From Periplaneta americana (taxonomy: Eukaryota; Arthropoda; Insecta; Blattodea; Blattidae): a stretch of DNA of 64,000 nt. The notes under the pieces were generated by a model. It was not told where the DNA came from and ran no database searches. It saw only the letters and a program-made list of their open reading frames with translations. Every line of letters begins with the position of its first letter. The stretch's first letter is position 1. The translations under genes and the position numbers were made by a program. This document shows, piece after piece, positions 44,365 to 54,905 of this stretch. The stretch covers positions 20,374,891-20,438,890 of the forward strand of contig NC_091127.1 of the NCBI RefSeq assembly GCF_040183065.1, given 5' to 3'.

Positions 44365-44452
44365 CTGCGGAGACTCTGGGGATGTCAGGTACGCCAGGGC
44401 CCGGCACAGGGGTGTCCAACGGCGAATCATGAGCGACCCAGTTGCGTGCTAC
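44365..44452 (-). CDS. Internal coding exon of an unidentified host gene
   Basis: On the minus strand the acceptor attattgttttctgtttgcag precedes 88 bp that end ccgcag with the consensus donor gtgagt. Only one phase is open: VARNWVAHDSPLDTPVPGPG then VPDIPRVSA plus one base. The other two phases hit stops. GC content is far above the neighbourhood. The leftover G joins the GA that opens the exon at 25324 to make glycine, so the two could be consecutive with a 19-kb intron. The Pro-rich stretch suggests a linker. No family recognised; upstream exons were not found. Confidence 0.55.
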
Positions 44453-44619
44453 CTGCAAACAGAAAACAATAATTCTAAACACACTGAATGCAGCGCCGGA
44501 GAAGTAATTTTTCTCCGGAAATGTTATTAAGAATATGAATACTGTCTCTTCTACTTGTCTGCTATGTGATGAAAAAAGGAGAGAAACATTGTATAAAATG
44601 GAGGCCATACATACAACAA

Positions 44620-45504
44620 ATTTGCAGATCGGAAATGTATTTGTTCGATCAAATTTTTGCGCATTTAAAGGACAAATGTAAAATTCTTTCAATCATTTAT
44701 TATTTTATGCTCGACCATGCCGAAATGTAGTAATTATACACCTGGTAGCAGTCCTTTAATGCATGTCATTAAAGTACACCTATTCATTAAAGTTCAGGTT
44801 TTCGATTATTCTCGGATATGCAATCGAAAGACGAGGGAAATATCACGGAGGCTGGAAATCCAATATTGTCGCAGAATGGTATGTTCTGTTACTATAATAA
44901 TTAGCGTTAATTGTAAATAATATTCAAATAAATTCAATTTGTCATCTCGTTTTTCAATTCTAAATCAATTTCCAGGTTATATCAAGACTAATGTTCTCTA
45001 GGTTATATCAAGTTCAATGATATTCGTGCCTCGGAAAAAATCAATACTTTCGCGTCTGCGCACATCTCACAATTCAGGTCAGTTCCGTACGTCACTTAGG
45101 CCTACATAACCATAACATGAAAACTTATGAATAATTTCAAGTTAGAAATATGGTCGAGCATAAAAAGTCGTATGAAACTTGCCTATAATGGTAATTAAGA
45201 CGCTCGTATGAAAATTATGAAACTCGCTTGCGCTCGTTTCGTAAACGAACATACTTGCGTCTTAATTACTACCATTATAGGCTCGTTGCATAATGTATTA
45301 ATAATACACTGCTCTTTTAAATTAACAGAGGATATTGGGATTTAAGTCAATGACTTTCCTAAAACACGCTATGAAATGTTTCATATAAAACAATTTTTAT
45401 CTCGAAAAGGAAGCAAAAACGAGAAAAATTCTATTAAACTTTTTTGTTTGAAATGTCTCAAAGATTAACCCCCGGAAATTAATGACATTACTTAGTCCAC
45501 CCTG
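44620..45504. mobile_element. Decayed long-TIR element (relative of 19.2-20.5 kb)
   Basis: The right part (45300-45504) matches the 20330-20500 TIR and ends ttacttagtccaccctg|TA. The left part (44628-44705) matches one palindrome arm of the 20.1-kb element. Between them a second element is inserted, with inverted ends tatgctcgaccat (44705) and its inverse (about 45165). A separate hairpin (gcctataatggtaattaaga / inverse) lies at 45178-45290. Confidence 0.5.
45178..45290. repeat. Foldback hairpin
   Basis: The arms cttgcctataatggtaatta and the inverse (taattactaccattatagg) enclose atgaaactcgcttgcgctcgt and a second short inverted pair. May be a tiny MITE. Confidence 0.6.
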
Positions 45505-45547
45505 TACATACATACATACATACATACATACATACACACACATACAT
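45505..45547. repeat. (CATA)n microsatellite
   Basis: About eight catacata units starting at the TA that flanks the preceding element. Confidence 0.85.
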
Positions 45548-45598
45548 AGTGTTCTACCCAAGGGCAGATCTTTCACTGCAAACCAAGCATTCTCCAAA
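45548..45598 (-). mobile_element. LINE family B 3' snippet
   Basis: On the minus strand agaatgcttggtttgcagtg then aaagatctgcccttgggtag matches the LINE B 3' region seen at 12.8 and 54.2 kb. Confidence 0.6.
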
Positions 45599-46320
45599 CT
45601 GCATAGTGCAGTAACTTAAGAAATAAACCGTATATTAACATAGCCAGCTGAGGAGAATAAATTAATACAATAGAGTGTGCGATGTTTTTCCAGACAGTCG
45701 TATATCATTCATCATTATAGAATGTGGCCTGATGGATGGCGTGGACTGGAACAGTAAACTATCTTAATCAATGTGTTTTCCCCTTTGATTGTTCCTTACG
45801 ACATTCTATTCTAAGAACGTGAAGGTTTGGCGAAAATTAACTTATACTCGATATATCTGACTATCGATTTCATTACTCGTCTTTTTTGTATGACGAAAGT
45901 ATTCAGTGTCACTAGAATACAAAACTTGAGGATATTATTCTAGGTTATTATCCCGAAAGTTCTTTGTTTGCTTGTGTGCGAGAAGTGAAAAAAAAAAAAA
46001 AAAGAAAAAGAAAAGAAAAAGAACACGTGCGTTTGCGCATTTCTTGTGTTGGTGCATCCGGCTACTGAATATAGCTTACCCGTGGTAGAGCGAAGTGTTG
46101 TTCACCATGTACTTCTGTTTTAATAATGTCATGATTTAATGAAGTGGTAGATAAGGACAGTTCTTTGTTCGAGATTGCTTAAAAAAAATTATAGGTTATT
46201 TTTTGGAATAGTTTTGTTTCTATGTACGGAAAAGAGTGTCAACGGAAAAGTTAACTTATGCCTACCGAAAGTTAGCCTGTGCGCAACTTTCTCCCCCTCC
46301 CCGCCACACAAATATTTAAA
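45599..46320. other. Unassigned DNA
   Basis: A purine-rich tract (gaaaaagaaaag) is at 45988-46022. No gene. Confidence 0.45.
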
Positions 46321-46430
46321 AGAGCAATGGTTAAAAATTACTACTCAGATTTGTGACAGTATTTATTTATACAGAAGTAAAAGTTATTTAGCTTTAAATT
46401 ACACTGATAAACAAGGGGTAGATATGTGAC

Positions 46431-48050
46431 ATGTTGTTTACTGTTTATAATGTAGTTTTTCATGCTGATTTCAAATCTGAAAACCGTTTTGCGCTATCAC
46501 GTCAGGTTTTGAAATTATCGACGAAATTTTATTTGCACATGGAACACGGTTCGTCGAATTTTTTTGTCGTTTTTCCAGATGATGTAGAACTTCACCAGAT
46601 TTGTTTTGATACGTGTAAATTCTATCGGAAGACTTTTACGCCGTTTCTTAGGAAAACATATGAACTATACTTTGATTCGAAAGTGGATAGTGGTAAGTCG
46701 TGGCCACCACAGTTCATCTATTTGACCTGTGCATGCAACTTGTGCGGTTGGATAAGGAAGGCGAAGAACAACAGCCATCTAGCATTTGGAGTTCCTGTGA
46801 TATGGTGTGAGTCAAGCAACCACACCACAGACTGTTATTTCTATTTGGCAAACGTCATCAGATTCTCCTACAAACCCGTACATCTGTAAAGTATCCAGAC
46901 GTTCCTTAAGTTTCTAAATTAATTCCACATGATCCCTTCACTTGTCCAATACAACAGTACCTGCAGAATACACAGTTAATGAAGAAACGCAAGAAGAAAG
47001 CTCTCTTTCATCTCCTACCAACGACTCAGACTCTGACTACTCCCTGGAGAAGATATTCATTTGATGAATAATGTTGAACTTTGCGATCTTGTATGGGACC
47101 TGGCACTAACAAAAGGCCAAGCTGAACTGCTGGTTCACGTCTTAAAGAATTGAATTTCCTTGCACCGGGTATAACGACTTCACAGTTTCGGCACAGACAC
47201 AAAGAACTTGTGAAGTTCTTTGCAATGAATGACACTATTTGCTACGGCACGGACATTCAAGATCTTATGACCCTCGGGGTGGAACACAGAATCGAAGCGT
47301 GGCGACTGTTCATAGACTCATCTAAGACAAGTTTGAAGGTATTAAATAATATTATTACACAATAGAAACAGATATGCGTCAGTACCGGTTGCATATTCTA
47401 AGCACCTGAAAGAGAAGTAGGAAACCATGTCGATACTTCTTGAAAAAATACGCTATCGCGAGTACAATTGGCGTATCTGTGATGATTTAAACGTTATCAC
47501 TATTCTCATGCGAATGCAGACAGGGTACACTAAGTACTGCTGCTTCATCTGCGAGTGGGACATCAGAGATAGAAAGAATCATTACATAAAGAATTGATCG
47601 ATCAAAAATACTGTAGAATGTAGCCAGGAAGTAAAACGTCCTTCGTGTGCCGTGAGTTGAGCATGGCAAAGTTATCATGTTACGGCTTCATATACAGCTG
47701 GGGCTCATGAGAAGTTCGTGAAGGCACTAGACAACGACTCTGATGTTTTTCGGTACCTGTGTAACAAGTTTTGAGAGTTGAGTTGCGCGAAAGTGAAAGA
47801 AGATATGTTCATAGGTCCACAAATAAAGAAGATAATTGCAGACAGCCACTTCCAAGACTTAGAGAGTGGTACTGAAATATTACTACTATACTTATGTGTC
47901 ATGTGGCGCATTTGCACCATTTTCGTAGCTAGAGCCATATTCATTAGTACCCTCTGTAGCAATAAATGCTCTGCTGAAACTCCTGTCTGTGAGTTGTTAA
48001 ACATAACGGTTGATGTCATATATCTCAAGAACGGTGGGTAATAGAGACAA
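46431..48050 (+). pseudogene. Relic of a multi-copy arthropod gene family
   Basis: An open 152-codon segment (46431-46889) reads VDSGKSWPPQFIYLTCACNL, GWIRKAKNNS, HLAFGVPVIWCESSNHTTDC. With frame changes the relic continues: FLAPGITTSQFRHRHKELVK, EAWRLFIDSSKTSLKV, RMQTGYTKYCCFICEWD, KFVKALDNDSDVFRYLC and MFIGPQIKKIIADSHF (47150-47850). I remember this order from large families of uncharacterised proteins in hemipterans and cockroaches (e.g. WRLFIDSSKRSLKAVLLHNG), probably transposon-borne. The CxxC and HxTDC residues suggest metal binding. Stops and frameshifts at several places. Confidence 0.55.
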
Positions 48051-49254
48051 ATGGTTTGCATATTTGAAATCGGCATGTTTCAGTTGTCTTAGAACGCTTG
48101 TTAGATACCAAGATATCCACCAAAAATGTTTTTTTGTTATTCAGTGATGGATCATACGAGTTTTGACAATGACCTTTGGATCATGAGTGTTCAGAGAGTG
48201 CTCCGTTTAGAACATGTGAGAGTTATACTCAAATAAGGGGAGAACCCATTTTTTTTAACAAAATTTAGTTTTTTTCACGTCTAGAATGTTGTGTCATAAT
48301 TGCAATATCTCTGGCAATAGTTTGCCCTACCTGAAATTTTAAATTTCCGCCCGAAATTCTCAGACTTCTCAGAATACTTAATTTCTCCATTCCAAGTTTC
48401 GTGACTTATCCTTCTCTCTGACTGGACCCCTCAGTTTATATTGTACTTCGTTATTTTGTAAAATGTAGGCCTACTCATCTAAATAATTTAATAATTGGAC
48501 ACATATTGTTTTACATAGAATTTAAAAATATGTTTGAGGCAATGTTCTTGTGTAATATTTTAATTTGTTACTGTAAAATCCCACATGATCCCAACATTAT
48601 ATGAACTCTCACAGTGACAATTCCTCCATGAAGGATATGAGGATGATGTTACAGTTTAATTTCGTGCCTCTGAGAATAGAAAACATTTTAATTACAGATT
48701 TTGATTTTTAATGCGTCCCGATGTAATAATTTCCTTCAAACTTCCACTTTGTCGTGAGTTGTCGCCACTGCACATCTCAGGCCTTAGAAATACTTTCCGA
48801 AGAACCATCCAAATATCTTACAGCAAACGGTTTTTTTCTAGCAGTGAAGTTATGGACAGGGGAAGGTGCGAAGGGCAGGGTATGGCTTAACTTTAACCGC
48901 GTTTGAGGATGTGACCGTATACACTAATACTACGACTCTTATTTCTGGGTGGTGGAGACCTTGTCAGAGACTACAATACGAATTTTCAAGTGCCCTTGCA
49001 GCCTCCTTAAGTGCAGTTCATTGGTAATTTTAAAAGATCAGAATAAACGAAATAATAAATAATAAAAACTGATATAATATAAAAAAGAAAATGAATAAAA
49101 AACCGAAATTACATGAAAATAAATAAAATAAGCTATAATAAAACACAAGAATTAACAAGACTTTCATATGACAGGACTGCTGAAAGAATATCTGAAGTTG
49201 TATATGATAATTTAGAAGAATTTAACTGTAGCAAGAAATTAATTGCACATGCTC

Positions 49255-49256
<2 letters not shown>

Positions 49257-49301
<45 letters not shown>

Positions 49302-49302
49302 G
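49257..49302. repeat. (TTA)n microsatellite
   Basis: About 15 tta units; the polyleucine and polyasparagine frames across it are artefacts. Confidence 0.95.
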
Positions 49303-50079
49303 TTTCTGCCTTGGTCATCAATCTCATATCCTACATACAAAAAATATCACGAGTCGCCACTGAACTCTCATGTTCCAAACGGGGCACTATCAGAACACTC
49401 ATGATGCAAAGGTCATTGCCAAAACTTGTATTATCCATAATTTAAAGCTAAATAACTTTTACTCCTGTATAAATAAATACGGTCACAAATCTAAATAGTA
49501 GTTTTCAATCATTGCTCTTTCATTTATTAACCTTCATTGTGAAGAAAATAGACTCCAAGTGTTATAAATATGTTTTTCGTCATTTGTGAAAATTTTCATT
49601 TTTGGAACGAGTTATGACTAGAGACCGGATTTTTATGTAATTACATATTATATTCCTTTCAATCTAACCGTATATAAATAACAAATCTTTGCGATTCTTG
49701 TAATTACCATTAATATATTAAAAATGTTATACTACATATTTTTACATATTTACCCCACATTACATATTATGGCTTGGTATTACATAAATCTACATATTCA
49801 GGGGTTTTATTCATTTTTACTTTTTTAAAAGGAAAAAGGAAACTTCTGCTGGGGAAGTTTATAATTTGAAATACACAGATTTAAAAAGCCTTTTTACCTA
49901 TCCGAGAAAGGATATATTTCGAGACGAAACATAACATCTTAGTTCCAGGAAGTAAAAGGGGCACTCACCCCTTACCGTCTACTGTACATATGAGTGAACA
50001 AAAGGCAACCTTTCTCATACAACTACTCTGTATTGTAAAGATCAAGAAGGGAATAATCTCATATACATAAGAGGACGAC

Positions 50080-50310
50080 ATAGTAGTAGGGTTTAAAGAC
50101 CTTACAAAGTTACAAGAAACAATAAACATAATGTAAAATGGTGTAATAAAAACAAATTTGATATAAATGTGGACAAGACAGAAATGATGATACTCAGAAA
50201 CGGCGGAAGAGCACCAGAAACAGAAGAAATCGTCATGAAGAACAGAAAATTAAAAATTGTGCCAGACTACAAATATCTAGGCTTAACAATAAAAACCAGC
50301 GCAGATATTG
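50080..50310 (+). pseudogene. LINE RT fragment inside hAT
   Basis: Broken frames read DDIVVGFKDLTKLQETINIM, then VDKTEMMILRNGGRAPETEE and KNRKLKIVPDYKYLGLTIKT, the region from the RT active-site DD to the post-palm YLG motif. Frame changes lie near 50130-50170. It is bounded by hAT sequence on both sides, so it is captured or inserted cargo. Confidence 0.65.
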
Positions 50311-50369
50311 ATATTAAATATTTTCATGATTTTACATATTTTTGTACATATTTAGCTTATTTTCCTTAC

Positions 50370-50377
<8 letters not shown>

Positions 50378-50423
<46 letters not shown>
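50378..50423. repeat. (AT)n microsatellite
   Basis: About 22 AT units at the 5' edge of the Helitron-like insertion, corresponding to the shorter tatatata of the minus-strand copy at 33.2 kb. Confidence 0.9.
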
Positions 50424-50427
<4 letters not shown>

Positions 50428-51305
50428 GAACTGGTAATGGAAATTACGGGAAAACGGCTGAACGGACTTTAATGGATGACCCGTCATTTTGAAGCTTGGC
50501 ATCCAAGGATTTTCAGAAAAATAGTAACTTTCACTGAAATGTTAGTTTTCCTACATAATTTTCCTATTTTCCAAAATCCATCTTTCGTCAGTTTTGAGAA
50601 GTAATTGAATTTCAGAATAAAACAAAACACACACTACAGTAAACAATATTACACGAAGGCTGCTGACTGCTGACATATTTAGAGCTCAAATTCAATTGGT
50701 TATTAAAAACTTCAGACTTACTAAAAATAATTTACAGGTCTGATTCTGCGGTGTGTAATTTTCTGATTACAGCTGTGTATTGGATATTAAAATCTACAAA
50801 ACTTGAGATGGTTTGATGACATTATTACCATTAGAAATGCAATAGTTATAGTTAATGCCATGATGTGACTATTTTACATTAATGATACATATTAATGCTA
50901 TACTGATGATATGAAAGTGAAACGTTTTGGGGTTATATAAGTAGATGTAGAGAATAACTTAAATTAGATTTTGATTTCTATATTTTACTGAGTGGCGGCT
51001 ATGTAGTATATGTTACTGAAAGCTATAAAACTTACGTAAGATAATAATATTATTAAAAATCAAATATTTTTATAGTTATTAATCAAGTGGGGTTGGGTCT
51101 TTTTCATATATTTAATGGCGGTGTGGTGTAGATATTTATATGCGTGGTTCTCTTCAGTATTGGCTCGAGAGAGAGTATCTTTCATTATTATGGAAGCAAA
51201 TAACTTTCAGAATGTCTGGTATTCTTCATTGAAAATAAATCTGAAACATTTTTATTTGAACGTCTAATGAACTTAGTTTGCAGTGTTTGCTGCGCAAGCC
51301 ACTAG
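50424..51305 (+). mobile_element. Helitron-like element nested in hAT
   Basis: It begins after an (AT)n run with aatttgaactggtaatggaa and ends gcagtgtttgctgcgcaagccaCTAG|T. It matches the 6.8-kb copy over 800 bp and the 29-33-kb copy. The loop of the 3' hairpin is kept. The exact 5' TC is obscured by the AT expansion. Confidence 0.75.
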
Positions 51306-51360
51306 TATGTATATATTTCCCACCTTGATATTACATAAAAATCCGGTCCCTAGTTATGAC

Positions 51361-51481
51361 TCTAACCGACTCATATTACAACTTCTAATGCTGGTTTTAT
51401 ATTGCGAGACTGGCTTTACACTCAACATAGGGCCTATTTTCTTTTTCACTGTGAATTCCGAGTTCAGTTCCCAGCGGTTTG

Positions 51482-51525
<44 letters not shown>

Positions 51526-51929
51526 TAGCTCTCATTGCAAGGCGTCAAAAGCGTCTTACCTCGCGGCCCATCTATTTGAGGATTCTCTGAAACCCTAGAG
51601 GTTCCCGGCGCAGGTGTACGCGAGTGAAACTACCAACACGGAAAAAATGAGGATTGGATTGGCTGAAGGAAAGGGTTTCTGCATCGGTATGGTTTCATTC
51701 CTCCGCCCCACACTCGGTGCTACCGCACATCTTCCGCTTCATTTGCATAAAATTAGTACAGTATCGTACTTCATTATTTAACGATATTTCTAAACTACAA
51801 ACGCTAATGTAACTAGAAATGAAGGCTGAAAACTGAAGTATAGTCCGGGTCATCTTACTTAATATCCTAAGGGTGAAACCTAACCATTTTCCCTCCCATT
51901 ACTACATAAGCTAATGAATTATGGTGATT
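51361..51929. other. Unassigned; (TTA)n at 51484-51525
   Basis: A (TTA)n tract is followed by gctctcattgcaaggcgtca...cctcgcggcccatctatttg, which looks like a dispersed-repeat 3' end of unknown class. On the minus strand it mimics an exon with a donor (gcgag/gtaaga), but two of three frames stop early. Confidence 0.35.
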
Positions 51930-51948
51930 TTCTAGAAAAGGAGTTTGA

Positions 51949-52215
51949 CAGAGTGGATTGGAAAAAACTGATGGGGATCCTAAAGAAAACTAGCGTGGAT
52001 TGGAAATAACTGATGGGGATCCTAAAGAAAACTAGCGTGGATTGGAAAAAAACTGATGGGGATCCTAAAGAAAACTAGCGTGGATTGGAAATAACTGATG
52101 GGGATCCTAAAGAAAACTAGCGTGGATTGGAAAAAACTGATGGGGATCCTAAAGAAAACTAGCGTGGATTGGAAATAACTGATGGGGATCCTAAAGAAAA
52201 CTAGCGTGGATTGGA
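51949..52215 (+). repeat. 42-bp tandem array (6 units) inside LINE B
   Basis: The unit ctgatggggatcctaaagaa then aactagcgtggattggaaa(a/t)aa repeats six times. Units alternate between aaaaaa and aaataa at their ends, so the array grew by doubling an 84-bp dimer. The aaataa units put a TAA in the LINE frame. Confidence 0.95.
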
Positions 52216-53023
52216 AAAAACGAGTCAAAGTCAGGATAGGAGAAGAAAAGTCAGAAGGAAGTGAAATTGGGAGAGGAGTAGGCTACGACAAGGATGCCAT
52301 TTATCACCTACCCCTGTTCAACATCTACTTGGAGGATTTAGTGAAGAATTGTTTTCAGAACATGGGAGGAGTGATAGTAGCAGGAAGAATAAAGTGCATA
52401 AGATTCGCTGATATGGCGTTGTTAGCAGAAGAGAAGATGACACTAAGGGATATGCTACTGGAGCTAAATGACAGCTGTGAGCAGTATGGAATGAAGATAA
52501 ATACCAACAAGACGAAGACCATGGTCATAGGAATAAAAGTAAAGAAGGCAAACTTGCGAATTCTAAATGAGACAGTAGAGGAAGTGGACAACTTCAAATA
52601 CTTGGGGTGTACTATAAGCAGTAACATGAGCTGCTGCCAAGAAGTCAAAAGGAGAACAGCAATGGCAAAGGAAGCATTTAATAGAAAAAGGAGCATCTTC
52701 TACGGACCTCTGGAAAAAGCACTAAGGAAGAGACTAGTGATGTGCTTTGTGTGGAATGTAGCATTGTATGGTGCAGAAACATGGACATTACGACGAAATG
52801 TGGATATGGAGAAGGATGGAACGTGTGAAATGGACAGAATAAGAAACGAAGCTATGCTGGAAAGAGTGGATGAAGAAAGAATGATGCTGAAACTGATCAG
52901 AAAGAAGAAAAGGAATTGGCTAGGTCACTGGCTGAGAAGAAAGTGTCTACTGAAGGATGCACTGGAAAGAATGGTGAACGAGATAAGAGTTCGAGGCAGA
53001 AGAAGTTATCATATGATAGACTA

Positions 53024-54166
53024 CTGTCGGTGACTCAGGAGAAGACGAGAGCGGACTGAGGAGGAAGGGATGTGAACAGATAACGTACGACAACACGTGC
53101 AATATTTGTACTGCATTAGGTCTCCTTCTGTTCAACTTGGCTTTAATTTCCATACGCATTGTTACTCATGTTTCCTGCACGAGTAATAACCTGGCTACTG
53201 GGTAGAGATGGCCGATATTTCACAAACCGATATTTTGTCACAGATAAACTTGTGACTGATGACGCAAAATATCTGTGACAAAATATCGCCATCGAAATCT
53301 GCTCCGTATTCAGTACTCTGTGACTGATATTTTCTCCTCTACGTCATAGGTTTGCGCGTGCGCATGCTACAATAACAGCAATCTGGCGGTAGTTTCTCCA
53401 TCTTATTATAAATGATGTAGTTATTACACGATTTAAATAATAACACCTTTGGTTACCAGTACTTAATCTTGTGTAAAATCCTGTCTGAACAACTGTTTTG
53501 TTTTGTAATTATTTTCCAGTGTTTTCCCGAATACCTATGTTTCATTAATTTTTCTTCTATGACTCAATATTATAATGTTAATGCACAACTTAAAATAATT
53601 TATCCATTATATTATATACAATAAAAAGGATCAATTTTTAAAACGATTAGGATAATCATATAACCTCAATTTCTCCATACCCAACTACATTTAAAAATGA
53701 TCAACTGGTTCAATATCTATAATATAACCTCTTGGTATATGAGGTTAACTTTCGACATGTTACTGTTCAGTTAGTAAGTATTTATTTGTTAATGGTACAT
53801 ATACATAATTTCTTTGTTGGATTTTCCCATATAAATCACTGATGAGTGGTGTGTATAGAAAAATCGTATTCATATTTCACTGCTCTTCAATATTTCCTGC
53901 TAATTTTTATCGGTGTGACAAAATATCGGTGTAAATTCATGCATATTGTGCTTACGTATTGATATAAAATACCGGTGTGACAAAATCACCGATAAAAGTC
54001 ACAGATATTTAATTGTCACAGTCACAGTTGTCACAGATACTTGAAAATATCGTTTTAGCTCATCTCTACTACTGGGATGCTTATCTGAGCGATGTTTATA
54101 ATAATCTACAGCGATAGTCAAGAAGGTCACATTCTTTCCGCTCGTCTTCTCCTGAGTAACGGACTG
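53024..54166. mobile_element. TA-flanked MITE in LINE B, carrying a hAT
   Basis: The ends ctgtcggtgactcaggagaa and inverse cagtccgttactcaggagaa continue gacgag(a)gcgga on both sides; TA is at 53022-53023 and 54167-54168. The intact counterpart at 12.74 kb (gatagacgacattaag) is the empty site. After subtracting the hAT and its TSD the MITE is about 269 bp. Pogo/Tc1-type by TA target; superfamily is inference. Confidence 0.85.
53203..54068. mobile_element. 866-bp hAT MITE (TAGAGATG type)
   Basis: The 8-bp TSD ctactggg is at 53195-53202 and 54069-54076. The termini are tagagatggccgatattt and, inverted, tagagatgagctaaaacgatattt. Subterminal gtgacaaaatatc / gatattttgtcac motifs recur in both orientations. 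No ORF. Innermost of a three-level nest. Confidence 0.9.
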
Positions 54167-54285
54167 TACATTAAGATTTATGGATCATATGCGGAGACAA
54201 AGAGGAAGGCAGAAAATAGGAAAGACTGGGGGAAGCTGGGTTTGCAGTGAAAGACCTGCCCTTGGGCAGAACACTATGAATAAAT

Positions 54286-54905
54286 GAATTTAGCTGGAAG
54301 CGCTACTAGAACCTGAACACACAGATTTTCGTTTGATATTACATTTGGCCAGATATGGACTTGCAACTTGTACGGGTCGACAATGGGATTTGTGAAGTCG
54401 TGCAAGTGCGTCTTGATTTCTCGTCTTTGGTTTCCTTGAAATCTGAGGCGACCAGGGCGCAGTTAACGTCTTTGTGTATTGATTTACAGCGTAGAATTAA
54501 TGGTGGCTGTCCTCCGCGTGCCAACGTCCGTGTAGCGGGGACCGATTCATTAGCAGGCGTCAATGCATTGTTCCTTGTTTTAATGTCAGCAATTAGCCTG
54601 CCGCAAGTCGCAAGACAACGGTCGCTGGCGCGCTTCCATTACCAGGCCATAAACAGTGACCACCGCTCACCGCCAGGGTCGCATTTTAGAGCGCTACCTC
54701 CCTTGTATACCACTCGAAATTAAATCGGAGAAGCGTGACTCATGTCTCTTAAAAACTGACTACCACGGTATATTGAGTGTTCACTAGAAATGTCAACAAC
54801 CGGTTTTAACACTCACTGCTCTCAATATAATTTTCAACTTCCAATGCTCTGACAATGAAGAGTCAACATTTTTTTTCGAAGTTCCCAAGTACATAAGATA
54901 AAGGC
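54286..54905. other. CpG-richer, repeat-free block (54355-54720)
   Basis: The block is rich in CG dinucleotides and TAAT-type motifs, with open frames of 122 codons (plus) and 74 codons (minus) but no acceptor/donor pair that I trust. It has no repeat counterpart in the window. Candidates: an enhancer or other conserved non-coding element, or a poorly framed exon. Confidence 0.35.

Larger units (their letters stand above)
46321..49518. mobile_element. Inverted-repeat-bounded unit with decayed gene
   Basis: The ~82-bp block 46321-46402 (agagcaatggttaaaaatta...) is the inverse of 49438-49518 with about 90 percent identity. A second pair, 48145-48225 and 49345-49437, is also inverted and continues directly from the right copy, so the right inverted repeat is longer (~175 bp) and its left partner is split. 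A decayed ORF family (46431-48050) lies inside. This looks like an old TIR transposon, but superfamily and TSD are unknown. Confidence 0.5.
49619..51352. mobile_element. hAT element with captured LINE piece and nested Helitron-like element
   Basis: The 8-bp TSD gttatgac is at 49611-49618 and 51353-51360. The termini tagagaccggatttttatgt and inverse tagggaccggatttttatgt match 19 of 20. The body is rich in acatattt repeats like the hAT at 59.2 kb. It contains an RT fragment (50080-50310) and a Helitron-like insertion at its right end (50424-51305). No transposase remains. Confidence 0.88.
51930..54285 (+). mobile_element. LINE family B copy with internal array and nested insertions
   Basis: The LINE runs from about 51935 (LEKEFDRVDWKKLMGILKKT) through an open 283-codon segment (52182-53033) and resumes at 54169-54285 (gatcatatgcggagacaaag... 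to gggcagaacact). Motifs: SPLFNIYLEDL is degraded to LPLFNIYLEDL, the active site reads IRFADMALLAEE (second Asp of ADD lost), FKYLGCTISSNMS, LYGAETWTLRR, ERMMLKLIRKKKRNWLGH. It is interrupted by a MITE at 53024-54166. Inactive by the active-site change and truncation. Confidence 0.8.

Noticed and set aside
46431-46889. Functional 152-codon gene
   Set aside because: It continues a family whose downstream parts here are broken by stops and frameshifts.
51540-51630. Minus-strand exon ending gcgag/gtaaga
   Set aside because: Two frames stop, the acceptor is weak, and the block beside (TTA)n looks like a dispersed repeat.
51949-52215. Regular direct repeats resembling a CRISPR array
   Set aside because: Units are contiguous without unique spacers, lie in a LINE ORF, and the DNA is eukaryotic.
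52022-52228. Minus-strand repetitive protein (FFRIPIS repeats)
   Set aside because: Antisense shadow of the 42-bp array.
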